Part shown: piece after piece, positions 36,164-46,139 of the stretch | Numbering within the stretch: position 1 is the stretch's first letter | Layout of the letters: every line of letters starts with the position of its first letter | From: an uncultured Eubacterium sp. | GTDB lineage: Bacteria; Bacillota; Clostridia; Lachnospirales; Lachnospiraceae | Direction of reading: 5' to 3' | Assembly (NCBI GenBank): GCA_945939115.1 | Contig: CAMEVC010000001.1 | Span: forward strand, 62,001 to 126,000 | Length of the DNA stretch: 64,000 bases | Program-made: the position numbers and the translations under genes | The notes under the pieces: generated by a model | Database searches by the model: none | Seen by the model: the letters and a program-made list of their open reading frames with translations, nothing else | What the model was told of the DNA's origin: nothing

Positions 36164-37039
36164 ATGATTAAGAAATTAGGAAGAAATGAGCATTGCTGGT
36201 GTGGAAGCGGAAGAAAATATAAGGCATGTCATGAGGCATTTGATGATAAGTTAAAATACCTTGAGGATATTGGACATATTGTTCCAGACAGGAAGATTAT
36301 AAAAACACCGGAGCAGATAGAGAAGATAAAGGAGAGTGCCAAGATAAATGTGGCGTGTCTTGATGCAGTTGCCGAAGCAATTCATGAGGGTATGAATACA
36401 GCCGAGATAGATAAGATTGTGTACGATGTGACTACTGATATGGGTGGAATTCCTGCGCCACTTAATTATGAGGGATACCCGTTCAGCGTGTGTACATCAG
36501 TTAATGAGCAGGTGTGTCATGGATTTCCATCTAAGGATGTCATCCTTAAGTCAGGAGATATCGTCAATGTTGACTGTTCAACAATTCTTAATGGATATTT
36601 TTCTGACTCGTCAAGAATGTTCTGTATAGGAGATGTAAAGCCTGAGGTGAAAAAGCTTGTGGATGTCACAAAGGAGTGTGTAGAACTTGGGCTTGCCGAG
36701 GTTAAACCATGGGGATTCTTAGGAGATATGGGTCAGGCTGTCCATGACCACGCCTATGCTAACGGATATACTGTTGTAAGAGAAATCGGAGGTCATGGTA
36801 TCGGACTTCAATTTCATGAGGACCCTTGGGTTGGATACAACACCAGAAGGGGAACCGACATGGTTATGGCTCCAGGAATGATGTTTACGATTGAACCTAT
36901 GGTAAATATGGGCAAAGTAAATGTTGTGACTAACGAAAAGAATGGCTGGGAGGTTTCTACAGCCGACGGACTTCCGTCAGCACAGTGGGAAATACAGGTG
37001 CTTGTCACAGAGGACGGACACGAAGTCATAAGCTGGTAA
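36164..37039 (+). CDS. map: Methionine aminopeptidase type I with N-terminal SEC-C zinc motif
   Basis: 292 residues from the ATG at 36164 (AAAGGC upstream); an upstream frame to 36095 overlaps a -10-like TATAAT and lacks a good RBS. Residues ~5-22 hold a SEC-C zinc motif (HCWCGSGRKYKACH), seen in long MAPs and thought to bind the ribosome or SecB-like partners. The catalytic domain has metal ligands in VNVDCSTILNGYFSDSS and GHGIGLQFHEDP. It removes N-terminal Met from new proteins. It is convergent with the MATE gene. Confidence 0.93.
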   Translation: MIKKLGRNEHCWCGSGRKYKACHEAFDDKLKYLEDIGHIVPDRKIIKTPEQIEKIKESAKINVACLDAVAEAIHEGMNTAEIDKIVYDVTTDMGGIPAPLNYEGYPFSVCTSVNEQVCHGFPSKDVILKSGDIVNVDCSTILNGYFSDSSRMFCIGDVKPEVKKLVDVTKECVELGLAEVKPWGFLGDMGQAVHDHAYANGYTVVREIGGHGIGLQFHEDPWVGYNTRRGTDMVMAPGMMFTIEPMVNMGKVNVVTNEKNGWEVSTADGLPSAQWEIQVLVTEDGHEVISW

Positions 37040-37054
37040 ATAATCATATTGATA

Positions 37055-38380
37055 TCAGATAACACGTTTTTCCGTCCATTTGCCGCGCAGGAATCTTATA
37101 AGGAATGCTGATGAGCGGAAGCCCCAGTCAATAAACATACCGAACCATACGCCTATGACACCAAGACCTAATGTGCCGGCAAGGAAGTAACTGCTTGCAA
37201 CCCTGAATACCCACATTGAGAATATGCTCACTGTCATTGTGTATCTGGCATCTCCTGCAGCACGGAGTGCGTTTGGGAGTGTGAAGCTTAAAGGCCATAT
37301 AAATACCGATACAAGCGAGAAGTAGTGGAGCAGGCTTATACCCGTTGCAGTTGCCTCGGCTGACAGATGGAATAATCCAACTGCCGGATGAGCAATGAGC
37401 GTCATAACAATGTTGGTTGCAAGTATTCCTGCATAGGCAATTTTCAAGAGCTTTCTGCCGTAATATTTAGCTTCATCAGTCTTTTCGGCTCCGATGCATT
37501 GTCCAATTACGGTAATCATTGCCATTCCTATGGCATTACCAGGAATATTGGCAAAGGTTGTAATACTGTTTGCCACAGAGTTTGCAGCAATAGAGGCAGT
37601 TCCAAATGTTGAGACAAGGCTTGAAACAGAGAGCTTGCCTATCTGGAACATTCCATTCTCAAGTCCGCTTGGAAGACCAATGGACAGTATTTTCTTAATA
37701 ATTGATGGACAGGGAAAGAAATCTTTAGAGGAGTTTATTCTTATAGCTGATTCTGTCCTGAACATGAGGGCGATTATAAGGATTGCAGATATTATTCTTG
37801 ATATAAGAGTTGCCAGAGCAACTCCCGCAACACCCATATGAAAGCAGAATATAAACACTGCATTGCAGCAGATATTGATTATATTCATGATAAGACTCGT
37901 GTTCATGCTTATCTTACTGTTTCCTATACTTCTAAAAAGTGCAGCACCGGCATTATACACACCCAGAAAAGGATATGATACCGCTGTGATATAGTAATAA
38001 ATACTTGCACTTGCAAAAACATCTTTCTCAATCTTTCCAAATATAAAATTAATTATTCCATGATTCCATATGAGGGATATACACATTAATAAAAGTGAGA
38101 TGGCGCTCATTATGAATATGAGCTGTCCGGCCGATTTTCTGGACATGTCCGTGTTCCTGCTTCCTAGATACTGGCTGCACACAACGGCACCTCCTGTGGC
38201 GAGAGCCGACAGAATCTGAATTAGCAGGTTACTTATATTATCTACAAGTGCAACGCCCGAAACAGCGGCTTCCCCGGCAATAGATACCATAAATGTATCA
38301 ACAAATCCCACACTAACAGCAAGAAGCTGCTCAAATATTAACGGAATGATAAGTTTCTTTAAATCTTTTGATGAGAACAT
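37055..38380 (-). CDS. MATE family multidrug/metabolite exporter
   Basis: 441 residues with twelve predicted membrane segments in two six-helix halves. The N-terminus (LIIPLIFEQLLAVSVGFVDT) and GNAIGMAMITVIGQCIGA in the second half match the clostridial MATE/MatE group. Such proteins export cationic compounds using Na+ or H+. Its substrate is unknown. RBS AAAGAGG lies upstream on the minus strand. Only 15 bp separate its stop from map. Confidence 0.92.
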   Translation of the reverse strand: MFSSKDLKKLIIPLIFEQLLAVSVGFVDTFMVSIAGEAAVSGVALVDNISNLLIQILSALATGGAVVCSQYLGSRNTDMSRKSAGQLIFIMSAISLLLMCISLIWNHGIINFIFGKIEKDVFASASIYYYITAVSYPFLGVYNAGAALFRSIGNSKISMNTSLIMNIINICCNAVFIFCFHMGVAGVALATLISRIISAILIIALMFRTESAIRINSSKDFFPCPSIIKKILSIGLPSGLENGMFQIGKLSVSSLVSTFGTASIAANSVANSITTFANIPGNAIGMAMITVIGQCIGAEKTDEAKYYGRKLLKIAYAGILATNIVMTLIAHPAVGLFHLSAEATATGISLLHYFSLVSVFIWPLSFTLPNALRAAGDARYTMTVSIFSMWVFRVASSYFLAGTLGLGVIGVWFGMFIDWGFRSSAFLIRFLRGKWTEKRVI

Positions 38381-38499
38381 AATAAACCTCTTTTTGAAAA
38401 TCTCATAATAATATAAAGCAGAATCTTAAGTATATATACAAAAAAGTAGCCTTATTTCGACAATAGTACATAAAAATTGTTTTTTTTTCATCTGATGGA

Positions 38500-38528
38500 T
38501 TGAGATTAATGGGAAAAAGTGGTATAAT
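38500..38528 (+). promoter_or_regulatory. Promoter of the chemoreceptor gene
   Basis: TTGAGA (38500-38505), 17-nt spacer, TATAAT (38523-38528). Confidence 0.75.
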
Positions 38529-38580
38529 TCAAATATATTTTTTCGGTCAATTAAAGATTAATAATTAGGTGGAGGTACAA

Positions 38581-40293
38581 ATGAAAAGAAAAACAAAGGG
38601 TCTGACCATTAACCTTAAAATGATGCTTTTTACAGGCGCTATTACAGTGGTTCTTGTATTCCTGATAGGAGTTGTATCTTATTTTCAGACGAAAATAGGC
38701 GTTGTAAAACTTGGAGTTGAGCAGGCTAAGACAGCGGCAAATGTAGCTGCGTCTTATATAGATGGAGATACAATTGAAAAGATTGAAGATACTACTTCTG
38801 CAATATATGTAAGACAGAGAGGTGCTCTGATAAATGCCAAGGATAAGCTGGGAATAAAGTTTATATACACGCTCACTATAGATGGCAATAAGGTATATTA
38901 TCAGATTGATACAGATGATGTAAATCCCTCTGAAATTGGTCAAGAGTATGAGTATGATTATAATGACCTGAAAACTGTCTTTGAAGGGAATATATATTCA
39001 AATGACTACATAGACCATACAGAGTTTGGGCCTCTTATTACAGCATATGTTCCTGTTAAGAATTCAAAAGGGCAGATTGTTGCAGTTCTCGGTGCAGATT
39101 ATGATGCATCTTCAATAATAAACAGACTTAACAGTATAAGAAACATGATTATTATTGTGGGTGTGGCAGGACTTATACTTGCCCTTGTTATATTACATTT
39201 TGTTATTGACAGAATAGTAAGTAATATCAAGAAGGTTAATGAGAAAGTATACGATCTTGTACATAATGAGGGAGACCTTACACAGACTGTCCAGATTAGG
39301 TCTAAGGATGAAACACAGCTTATGGCGGGAAGTGTTAATGAGCTTTTGTCATATATGCATGAGATTATGTTAAAGATAGCCGGCGATGCAAGTCATCTCA
39401 ACGATACATCTAATTCTGTGGCAACTAATATTGCTGTGGCAAGTGACAGTGTAACAGATGTCTCTGCGACGATGCAGCAGATGAGTGCGGCTATGGAGGA
39501 GACAACAGCATCAATTAACCAGATAAAGGAACAGGTTGCAAGTTGTTACGACAGAATCAACGGTATATCTGATAAGGCAAATGAAGGCAACAAGCTTACA
39601 GAAGATATCAAGACAAGAGCTGAAAAAATGCAGATTTTTGCAGATGAAGCTCAGAAACAGGCTATGGAAAAGTCCCAGATAATGATTAGGGAACTCGATG
39701 AAAGACTTGAGAATTCTAAGTCAGTTAATGATATCAATATGTTGACGGATAATATTATAGAGATAACAGAACAGACTAATCTTCTTGCTCTTAATGCAAG
39801 CATTGAGGCAGCAAGGGCAGGGGAGGCCGGCAAAGGATTTGCAGTTGTCGCCTCAGAGATTAGTAAGCTGGCTTCTGACTCAGCCGCTGCTGCTGATCAG
39901 ATAAGAGTTGTGAGTGAAAAGGTTATCGACGCAGTAAACGGTCTTTCGGCAGAAGCTGAGAAGATGATGAAATTCATGGAGGAGACTGCACTTGACGGAT
40001 ATAATAAAATGCTTGACATGAGTAAGGATTATTATTCTAATGCGGATAATATTAATGATTCAATGAAGCATTTTAAAAACGAATCAGAAGAACTTGGAGC
40101 AGCTATGGAAAGTATTGATTCAGCCGTTAAAGCTGTTAATATTGCAGTAGAAGAGAGCACTGAGGGTATTGTCAACATAACGGATACTGTTACACAGCTA
40201 ACGGGAAATATGGCTGATATTGGTAAGACAGCTCAGGAGAATGAACAGATTGCAGAAAGTCTGAATGAAGAGGTGGGAAGATTTAAATTATAA
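38581..40293 (+). CDS. Methyl-accepting chemotaxis protein
   Basis: 570 residues from the ATG at 38581 (GGAGG five bases upstream; a GTG at 38569 lies in the RBS). A membrane helix (~14-35) is followed by an external sensor region (~36-185; [10 protein letters not shown]-like strand near 170 suggests a Cache fold) and a second helix (~187-211). A HAMP-like stretch follows, then the signalling coiled coil; [21 protein letters not shown] (~396-) is the kinase-contacting tip. It would relay ligand binding to CheA/CheW. No che genes are in the window; the ligand is unknown. Confidence 0.92.
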   Translation: MKRKTKGLTINLKMMLFTGAITVVLVFLIGVVSYFQTKIGVVKLGVEQAKTAANVAASYIDGDTIEKIEDTTSAIYVRQRGALINAKDKLGIKFIYTLTIDGNKVYYQIDTDDVNPSEIGQEYEYDYNDLKTVFEGNIYSNDYIDHTEFGPLITAYVPVKNSKGQIVAVLGADYDASSIINRLNSIRNMIIIVGVAGLILALVILHFVIDRIVSNIKKVNEKVYDLVHNEGDLTQTVQIRSKDETQLMAGSVNELLSYMHEIMLKIAGDASHLNDTSNSVATNIAVASDSVTDVSATMQQMSAAMEETTASINQIKEQVASCYDRINGISDKANEGNKLTEDIKTRAEKMQIFADEAQKQAMEKSQIMIRELDERLENSKSVNDINMLTDNIIEITEQTNLLALNASIEAARAGEAGKGFAVVASEISKLASDSAAAADQIRVVSEKVIDAVNGLSAEAEKMMKFMEETALDGYNKMLDMSKDYYSNADNINDSMKHFKNESEELGAAMESIDSAVKAVNIAVEESTEGIVNITDTVTQLTGNMADIGKTAQENEQIAESLNEEVGRFKL

Positions 40294-40340
40294 TAACCGA
40301 CAGTATTCAGAGACATTTATTTATTATTTGGAATAAGTGA

Positions 40341-40369
40341 TTGAAAATAGGGCAGGTACATGATATAAT
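40341..40369 (+). promoter_or_regulatory. Promoter of the SCIFF operon
   Basis: TTGAAA (40341-40346), 17-nt spacer, TATAAT (40364-40369). Confidence 0.8.
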
Positions 40370-40403
40370 ACGATATAATTTGAATATTTAAGGAGGTATT
40401 GTC

Positions 40404-40550
40404 GTGAAACACATTAAGACAATCAGCAACCGCGTATTAAAGGATACAATGAAGCATGGCGGATGTGGCGAGTGCCAGACATCATGCCAGTCAGCATGTA
40501 AGACATCTTGCACAGTTGGTAATCAGAGCTGTGAGAATAAGAATAACTAA
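40404..40550 (+). CDS. SCIFF ranthipeptide precursor (six Cys in 48 residues)
   Basis: 48 residues with a GTG start set by a perfect AAGGAGG upstream. The leader is MKHIKTISNRVLKDTMKHGG-like and the core holds Cys 21, 24, 28, 32, 36 and 43. This is the SCIFF family (six cysteines in forty-five residues), found across Clostridia beside a radical SAM maturase that makes thioether links from the Cys residues. The maturase follows 88 nt downstream. The peptide's function is not established. Confidence 0.92.
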   Translation: MKHIKTISNRVLKDTMKHGGCGECQTSCQSACKTSCTVGNQSCENKNN

Positions 40551-40561
40551 TATTTTTAGTA

Positions 40562-40597
40562 AGAGAGTGTCGGACAATTCTACACTCTCTTATTTTT
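40562..40597 (+). terminator. Terminator/attenuator between SCIFF peptide and maturase
   Basis: AGAGAGTGT pairs with ACACTCTCT, followed by a T-rich run (TTATTTTT). Partial readthrough would give more peptide mRNA than maturase mRNA. Confidence 0.8.
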
Positions 40598-40638
40598 GCG
40601 ATTAATAATACATGAATCGCATCTGGAGGCATTTTTAA

Positions 40639-41994
40639 ATGATACATCAATATAAGAATAACGGGTATAACATTGTGCTGGATGTTAACAGCGGTTCCGT
40701 TCATGTAGTTGACGATATCGTATATGATATTATAGAACTTTATGGGAATCATACCCTTGAACAGATTAAGGACTGTCTTAAGGACAGATATTCTAATGAG
40801 GATATAGAAGAGGCCTATGGAGAGATAGGAGAACTTAAGGAAGCAGGGCAGCTTTTCACTGAAGATGTCTATGAACCATACATAGACAAGTTTAAGGACA
40901 GACCAACAGTAGTTAAGGCATTGTGCCTTCACATAGCTCATGACTGTAATCTTGCATGTAAGTATTGCTTCGCGGAAGAGGGTGAATACCACGGAAGAAG
41001 AGCAATGATGAGTTTTGAGGTTGGAAAGAAAGCATTGGATTTTCTTGTTGCCAATTCAGGCTCAAGAAGAAATCTTGAAGTAGATTTCTTTGGCGGTGAG
41101 CCAACCATGAATTTCGAGGTTGTTAAACAGCTTGTCGAATACGGAAGAAGTATAGAGGAGGCTAACAATAAGAAGTTCAGATTCACACTTACAACGAATG
41201 GTATTCTGCTTGACGATGAAATACTTGATTTTGCGAATAAAGAGATGAGCAATATTGTTTTGAGCATAGACGGACGAAAGGAAATTAATGATCTTATGCG
41301 TCCTACAAGGAATAACCATGGAAGCTCATACGATATTATAATGCCTAAGTTTAAAAAGGTAGCAAAGAGCAGAAACCAGATGAATTATTATGTGAGAGGA
41401 ACATTTACACATAATAATCTGGATTTCTCTAATGATGTACTTCATCTTGCTGATGAAGGCTTTGAGCAGATATCTGTGGAACCTGTAGTTGCGCAGCCTT
41501 CTGATTCTTATGCGATAAGAGAAGAAGATTTGCCGGTTATATGTGAACAGTATGATATTCTTGCTAAGGAGATCATTAAGCGAAAGAAAGCAGGCAAAGG
41601 CTTTAATTTCTTCCACTTTATGATAGATATTAATGGTGGACCTTGTGTCGCCAAGAGATTGTCAGGATGTGGTTCGGGATGCGAGTATCTTGCAGTTACA
41701 CCTTGGGGAGATTTCTATCCTTGTCATCAGTTTGTTGGCAATGAAGATTTCTTAATGGGTAATGTTGATGATGGAATCGTGAGAACAGACATCAGAGACA
41801 TGTTTAAGAATAGCAATGTCTATTCTAAAGAGAAGTGTAAGAATTGCTTTGCAAAATTCTATTGCAGTGGAGGATGTGCAGCCAACTCATATAATTTCCA
41901 TGGCAATATTAATGATGCCTATGATGTGGGGTGTGAGATGCAGAAGAAACGAATAGAATGTGCAATAATGATTCGTGCGGCTATGGCCGAATAA
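40639..41994 (+). CDS. SCIFF peptide radical SAM maturase
   Basis: 451 residues. An N-terminal ~90-residue region resembles the PqqD-like recognition element that binds the leader peptide. The radical SAM site is CNLACKYC (Cys 103, 107, 110), and the C-terminal SPASM-type Cys cluster includes CKNCFAKFYCSGGC, which carries additional [4Fe-4S] clusters. The enzyme installs thioether bonds in the upstream SCIFF peptide. It overlaps no other gene and is followed after 23 nt by secDF, as is usual in Clostridia. Confidence 0.93.
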   Translation: MIHQYKNNGYNIVLDVNSGSVHVVDDIVYDIIELYGNHTLEQIKDCLKDRYSNEDIEEAYGEIGELKEAGQLFTEDVYEPYIDKFKDRPTVVKALCLHIAHDCNLACKYCFAEEGEYHGRRAMMSFEVGKKALDFLVANSGSRRNLEVDFFGGEPTMNFEVVKQLVEYGRSIEEANNKKFRFTLTTNGILLDDEILDFANKEMSNIVLSIDGRKEINDLMRPTRNNHGSSYDIIMPKFKKVAKSRNQMNYYVRGTFTHNNLDFSNDVLHLADEGFEQISVEPVVAQPSDSYAIREEDLPVICEQYDILAKEIIKRKKAGKGFNFFHFMIDINGGPCVAKRLSGCGSGCEYLAVTPWGDFYPCHQFVGNEDFLMGNVDDGIVRTDIRDMFKNSNVYSKEKCKNCFAKFYCSGGCAANSYNFHGNINDAYDVGCEMQKKRIECAIMIRAAMAE

Positions 41995-42017
41995 GTTGAA
42001 AGGGAGAGTTTTTTAAA

Positions 42018-44258
42018 ATGAAGTACAGTTTACCTAAGAAGATTATTTATTCAATAATCATCGTTGTTTTAATCGTTGGACTTTCATTGACGGCATTTTT
42101 CGGACTGAATGGTAAAGGATATGGAAGTGCATATGAAATTGATCTTGGTCTAGATCTGGCTGGTGGTGTAAGTATCACATACCAGATTAAAGAGGACAGC
42201 TTCACATCCCAGGATGTGGAAGATACTATCTACAAGCTTCAGAAGCGTGTGGAAGGAAAGAGTACAGAATCTCAGGTTTATAAGGAAGGCGATAACAGAA
42301 TTACAGTTGAGATTCCTGGAGTAACAGATGCCAATGCCATTCTTAAAGAGCTTGGTACACCGGGTTCCCTTGAATTCGTTGATTCTACAGGATATTCTGC
42401 ATTTGCCCAGGGCACTGAATATACACCGCTCCTTACAGGTTCTGATGTAAAGGCTGCACAGGCTTATACAGATACTAACAGTACAGATGATTCACCTTAT
42501 GGGGTACAGCTAACATTTACAGATGAGGGCGCTGATAAGTTCTATGAAGCAACTTCAGCTAATGTTGGAAAGCAGATTTATATTATATATGACGGAGAGG
42601 TTGTGAGTGCTCCTAATGTTAAGACTGCTATTTCAGGAGGAACAGCCAGCATCACGGGAATGGAATCCTTCGACGCAGCAGATAACCTTGCTACATATAT
42701 CAGAGTAGGTTCAATTCCTCTTACACTTGAGGAGGTAAGCTCTAATATCGTTGGAGCCCAGCTCGGACATGCAGCCATTAAGACAAGTCTTATAGCAGCA
42801 GCAATTGGCCTTGCATTACTGTGCATATTTATGATTATAATGTTCAGAATTCCGGGACTTGTTGCAACACTTACTCTTGCAATATATACAACACTTGTAT
42901 TATTCCTTGTAAGTGTGTATGACCTTACGCTTACACTTCCTGGTATCGCCGGTATTATTCTCGGTATCGGTATGGCTGTGGATGGTAATGTTATTATCTA
43001 CACAAGAATCCGTGAGGAAATAGGAGCAGGTAAGTCGGTTGAGAACGCTGTTATGTCAGGTTACAGTAAGGCTACATCTTCTATTGTGGATGGTAATGTG
43101 ACAACTCTTATTGCTGCGTTAGTACTGTTTATTTTCGGTACTGGTCCGGTTAAGGGATTTGCTACAACACTTGCTGTTGGTAATATTGTTTCAATCTTTA
43201 CATCACTTGTTATTACTAAGGTTATTATGAAGCTTATGTATAACTTTGGTATAAGAGATGCCAAGTGGTATGGCAAGAATGTATACAAGAAGACACTCAA
43301 TGTGCTTAGTATTAAGAAGTGGGCAGCAATCGGCTCAGCAGTAGTTATTATAGCAGGATTCATTACTATGGGAGTTCAGGCTGGTATTGGACACAGAGCA
43401 TTGAATTTCAGCCTTGAGTTCGTAGGCGGTTCAACAACAACATTTACATTTGATAAGGAATATACAGCAGAGGAGATAGAGGATAATATTATCCCTGTAA
43501 TAAAGGATGCGGCTGGTATTTCAGAGGTTCAGCAGCAGAGAGTTGCAGATTCTACACAGGTTTCATTCAAGACATCTGACCTTTCACTTGAACAGAGAGA
43601 AGCTATTGAGAATGCTGTTACAGAAAAGTTCCCAATTAAGGATGGTACAATTGTTGAGTCAGATACAATCAGTTCATCAGTTTCAGCTACTGTTAAGCGT
43701 GATGCCATAATGTCAGTTATTCTTGCTACAATATGTATGCTTATATATATCTTTGTAAGATTCCGCGATTTCAGATTTGCCGTTGCTGCTGTACTCGCAC
43801 TTCTGCATGATGTACTCGTTGTACTTGCATTCTATGCATTCACAAGAATTTCTGTTGGAACAACATTTATCGCCTGCATGCTTACAATAGTAGGTTACTC
43901 TATCAATGGAACAATTATTATATTTGACCGAATCAGAGAGCAGTTAAAGACAGCTAACAGTAAGACCAATATTACTGAACTTGTTAATTCATCAATAACA
44001 TGTACATTGTCAAGAACAATTTACACATCAGTGACAACACTTATTATGCTTGCTGCACTTTTTGCGCTTGGTGTTGCTTCTGTTAAGGAGTTCACTCTTC
44101 CTCTTATTGTTGGTATCGTAGTGGGTGCTTACTCATCAATCTGCCTTACAAGTGCAATGTGGTATGTAATGGGTGGCAAGAAGAGAGGTATTGTTGAAGA
44201 AAACAATAAGAAGCTGAAAGAAAAAGAAGAAGTTTTTGAAGACGGTTCACAGGTATAA
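42018..44258 (+). CDS. secDF: Fused preprotein translocase subunits SecD/SecF
   Basis: 746 residues, with twelve expected membrane segments. The SecD half (~1-410) has LGLDLAGGVSITY (D1 motif), the external P1 domain (~45-245), and ILGIGMAVDGNVIIYTRIREE. The SecF half (~430-735) has LEFVGGSTTTF and TIVGYSINGTIIIFDRIREQ. It uses proton or sodium motive force to finish protein export through SecYEG. RBS AAGGGAGAG precedes the ATG. The operon position after the SCIFF maturase is a conserved clostridial arrangement and may or may not reflect a link in peptide export. Confidence 0.95.
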   Translation: MKYSLPKKIIYSIIIVVLIVGLSLTAFFGLNGKGYGSAYEIDLGLDLAGGVSITYQIKEDSFTSQDVEDTIYKLQKRVEGKSTESQVYKEGDNRITVEIPGVTDANAILKELGTPGSLEFVDSTGYSAFAQGTEYTPLLTGSDVKAAQAYTDTNSTDDSPYGVQLTFTDEGADKFYEATSANVGKQIYIIYDGEVVSAPNVKTAISGGTASITGMESFDAADNLATYIRVGSIPLTLEEVSSNIVGAQLGHAAIKTSLIAAAIGLALLCIFMIIMFRIPGLVATLTLAIYTTLVLFLVSVYDLTLTLPGIAGIILGIGMAVDGNVIIYTRIREEIGAGKSVENAVMSGYSKATSSIVDGNVTTLIAALVLFIFGTGPVKGFATTLAVGNIVSIFTSLVITKVIMKLMYNFGIRDAKWYGKNVYKKTLNVLSIKKWAAIGSAVVIIAGFITMGVQAGIGHRALNFSLEFVGGSTTTFTFDKEYTAEEIEDNIIPVIKDAAGISEVQQQRVADSTQVSFKTSDLSLEQREAIENAVTEKFPIKDGTIVESDTISSSVSATVKRDAIMSVILATICMLIYIFVRFRDFRFAVAAVLALLHDVLVVLAFYAFTRISVGTTFIACMLTIVGYSINGTIIIFDRIREQLKTANSKTNITELVNSSITCTLSRTIYTSVTTLIMLAALFALGVASVKEFTLPLIVGIVVGAYSSICLTSAMWYVMGGKKRGIVEENNKKLKEKEEVFEDGSQV

Positions 44259-44288
44259 TTGTCTGACAATCCATGACTTGAAAATGCC

Positions 44289-44316
44289 CTCCCCGCACCT
44301 TGTGTGCGGGGATTTC
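44289..44316 (+). terminator. Hairpin terminator after secDF
   Basis: CCCCGCAC pairs with GTGCGGGG around a 5-nt loop; only a short T-run follows (ATTTCT). Confidence 0.7.
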
Positions 44317-44379
44317 TGCATATTGACAGGATAAAAATTATTAAAGTATAGTTAGTGAAAACAGATAAGGAGACCAGCT

Positions 44380-46095
44380 ATGACAAGCAACTGGAGAGTA
44401 TACGCTAAGAAAGCTGATTTTAAGGCTATTGGAGAAAAGTTCGGAATAGATCAGGTTATGGCACGGATAATCCGCAACAGAGGATTAGTAAATGATGAAC
44501 AGATAGATATGTATCTTAATGGCGGAATTGAGAATATGCATTCACCACATTTGCTCAAGGATGCCGACCGCTGCGTTGATATTCTTATTGATAAGATAGA
44601 CAAAGGAAAGATAATACATATTATTGGAGATTATGACATTGATGGAATATGTTCCACAACTATACTATACAAGGGGCTGATTGCGGCTGGAGCAAAGGTG
44701 GATTATGCAGTTCCTGACAGAATAGCAGACGGGTATGGTATCAATGAGCATCTTATTGATGAGGCGTTTAATGAAGGAGCAGATACAATTATAACCTGTG
44801 ATAATGGAATTGCGGCTATACAACAGATACAGTATGCCAAAAGCAAAGGAATGACTGTGCTTGTGACAGACCATCATGATATTCCTTTTGATTATCAAAA
44901 TGGAGAGAAAACATATAAGGTTCCCCGGGCTGATGTCATAGTTAATCCTAAACAGGCGGATTGTACATATCCATTTGATAAGCTGTGTGGAGCGGGAGTG
45001 GCATTCAAAATAATTAAAATTCTGTATGAGAGATTAAAGCTGAATCCTATCGAGCTTGAAGAGTATGCTGAGCTGATGGCAATTGCAACTATAGGTGATG
45101 TTGTTGACCTTACAGATGAGAACAGGATTATTGTAAAATATGGACTTAAGCATCTGGCAGTGACTTCCAATACAGGAATTCGGGCGCTTATTCAGGCCTG
45201 TGAGCTTGATATTAATAATATTAATGCATATCATATAGGATTTGTCATAGGTCCGTGTCTTAATGCGACAGGGCGTCTTGATTCTGCATCAAGAGCGATA
45301 GAGCTTCTTCTGACGACAGATTATAATGATGCGATGGAAAAAGCCATAATGTTAAGAGAACTTAATATAGAACGTAAGGATATAACAGAGGAATATGCTT
45401 CACTGGCTATTGAGCAGGTGGAGAATACAGCGCTTATGCAGGATAATGTTCTTGTTGTGTATCTACCGGAATGTCATGAGAGTGTGGCTGGAATTATAGC
45501 CGGCAGAGTGAGAGAAAAGTTCTATAAACCATCTATAGTCATAACTAAGGCAGAAGAAGGGGCTAAAGGCTCAGGACGTTCCATTGAGGGTTACAATATG
45601 TTTGAGGAAATCAGCAAATGTGGCAGCCTGCTAAACAAATACGGTGGACATCCAATGGCGGCAGGTATATCTCTTGATATAGATAAGATTGACTCCTTCA
45701 GAAAGGCACTTAATGCAAGTCAGACATTGACAGAAAAGGAACTCACACCAACTATATGGATTGATGTTCCTATGCCTGTAGATTATGTTGATATTAGTCT
45801 TACTAAGCAGTTTGACAAGCTGCAGCCCTTTGGAAAAGGAAATGAAAAGCCTGTATTTGCAGATAGGAATCTGTATGTAAAGGAGTCTGCGCTGATAGGT
45901 AAGAACAGGAATGTGCTTAGGTGCAAGCTTGAAAGTGAGCATGGTAAGCTTGTGACTGCCATAAAGTTTAAGATGGAAGGTCAGGAGATACCTGAAGAAG
46001 GAAGAAAGATATCTATGGTGTATTATCCGGATATTAATGAATATAATGGAATAGTTTCAGTGCAGTTTAGAATTGAAGACTGGAAATATTGTTAA
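44380..46095 (+). CDS. recJ: Single-stranded-DNA-specific exonuclease RecJ
   Basis: 571 residues. DHH-family motifs are present: GDYDIDGICST (~87-97), CDNGIA, TDHHD (~164-168) and AIATIGDVVDL, with the DHHA1 motif GSGRSIEG (~391-398) and KYGGHPMAAG. The C-terminal OB-like domain completes the usual length. RecJ digests single strands 5' to 3' in recombination and mismatch repair. RBS AAGGAG precedes the ATG, and the gene ends at a bidirectional terminator shared with the ClC channel gene. Confidence 0.95.
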   Translation: MTSNWRVYAKKADFKAIGEKFGIDQVMARIIRNRGLVNDEQIDMYLNGGIENMHSPHLLKDADRCVDILIDKIDKGKIIHIIGDYDIDGICSTTILYKGLIAAGAKVDYAVPDRIADGYGINEHLIDEAFNEGADTIITCDNGIAAIQQIQYAKSKGMTVLVTDHHDIPFDYQNGEKTYKVPRADVIVNPKQADCTYPFDKLCGAGVAFKIIKILYERLKLNPIELEEYAELMAIATIGDVVDLTDENRIIVKYGLKHLAVTSNTGIRALIQACELDINNINAYHIGFVIGPCLNATGRLDSASRAIELLLTTDYNDAMEKAIMLRELNIERKDITEEYASLAIEQVENTALMQDNVLVVYLPECHESVAGIIAGRVREKFYKPSIVITKAEEGAKGSGRSIEGYNMFEEISKCGSLLNKYGGHPMAAGISLDIDKIDSFRKALNASQTLTEKELTPTIWIDVPMPVDYVDISLTKQFDKLQPFGKGNEKPVFADRNLYVKESALIGKNRNVLRCKLESEHGKLVTAIKFKMEGQEIPEEGRKISMVYYPDINEYNGIVSVQFRIEDWKYC

Positions 46096-46098
46096 AAG

Positions 46099-46139
46099 AA
46101 CCGGCGGTTCCCTGATAATATCAGTGGGACCGTCGGTTT
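46099..46139. terminator. Bidirectional terminator between recJ and the ClC gene
   Basis: AACCGGCGGTTCC pairs imperfectly with GGGACCGTCGGTT. The ClC stop codon lies in the hairpin loop. Confidence 0.7.
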
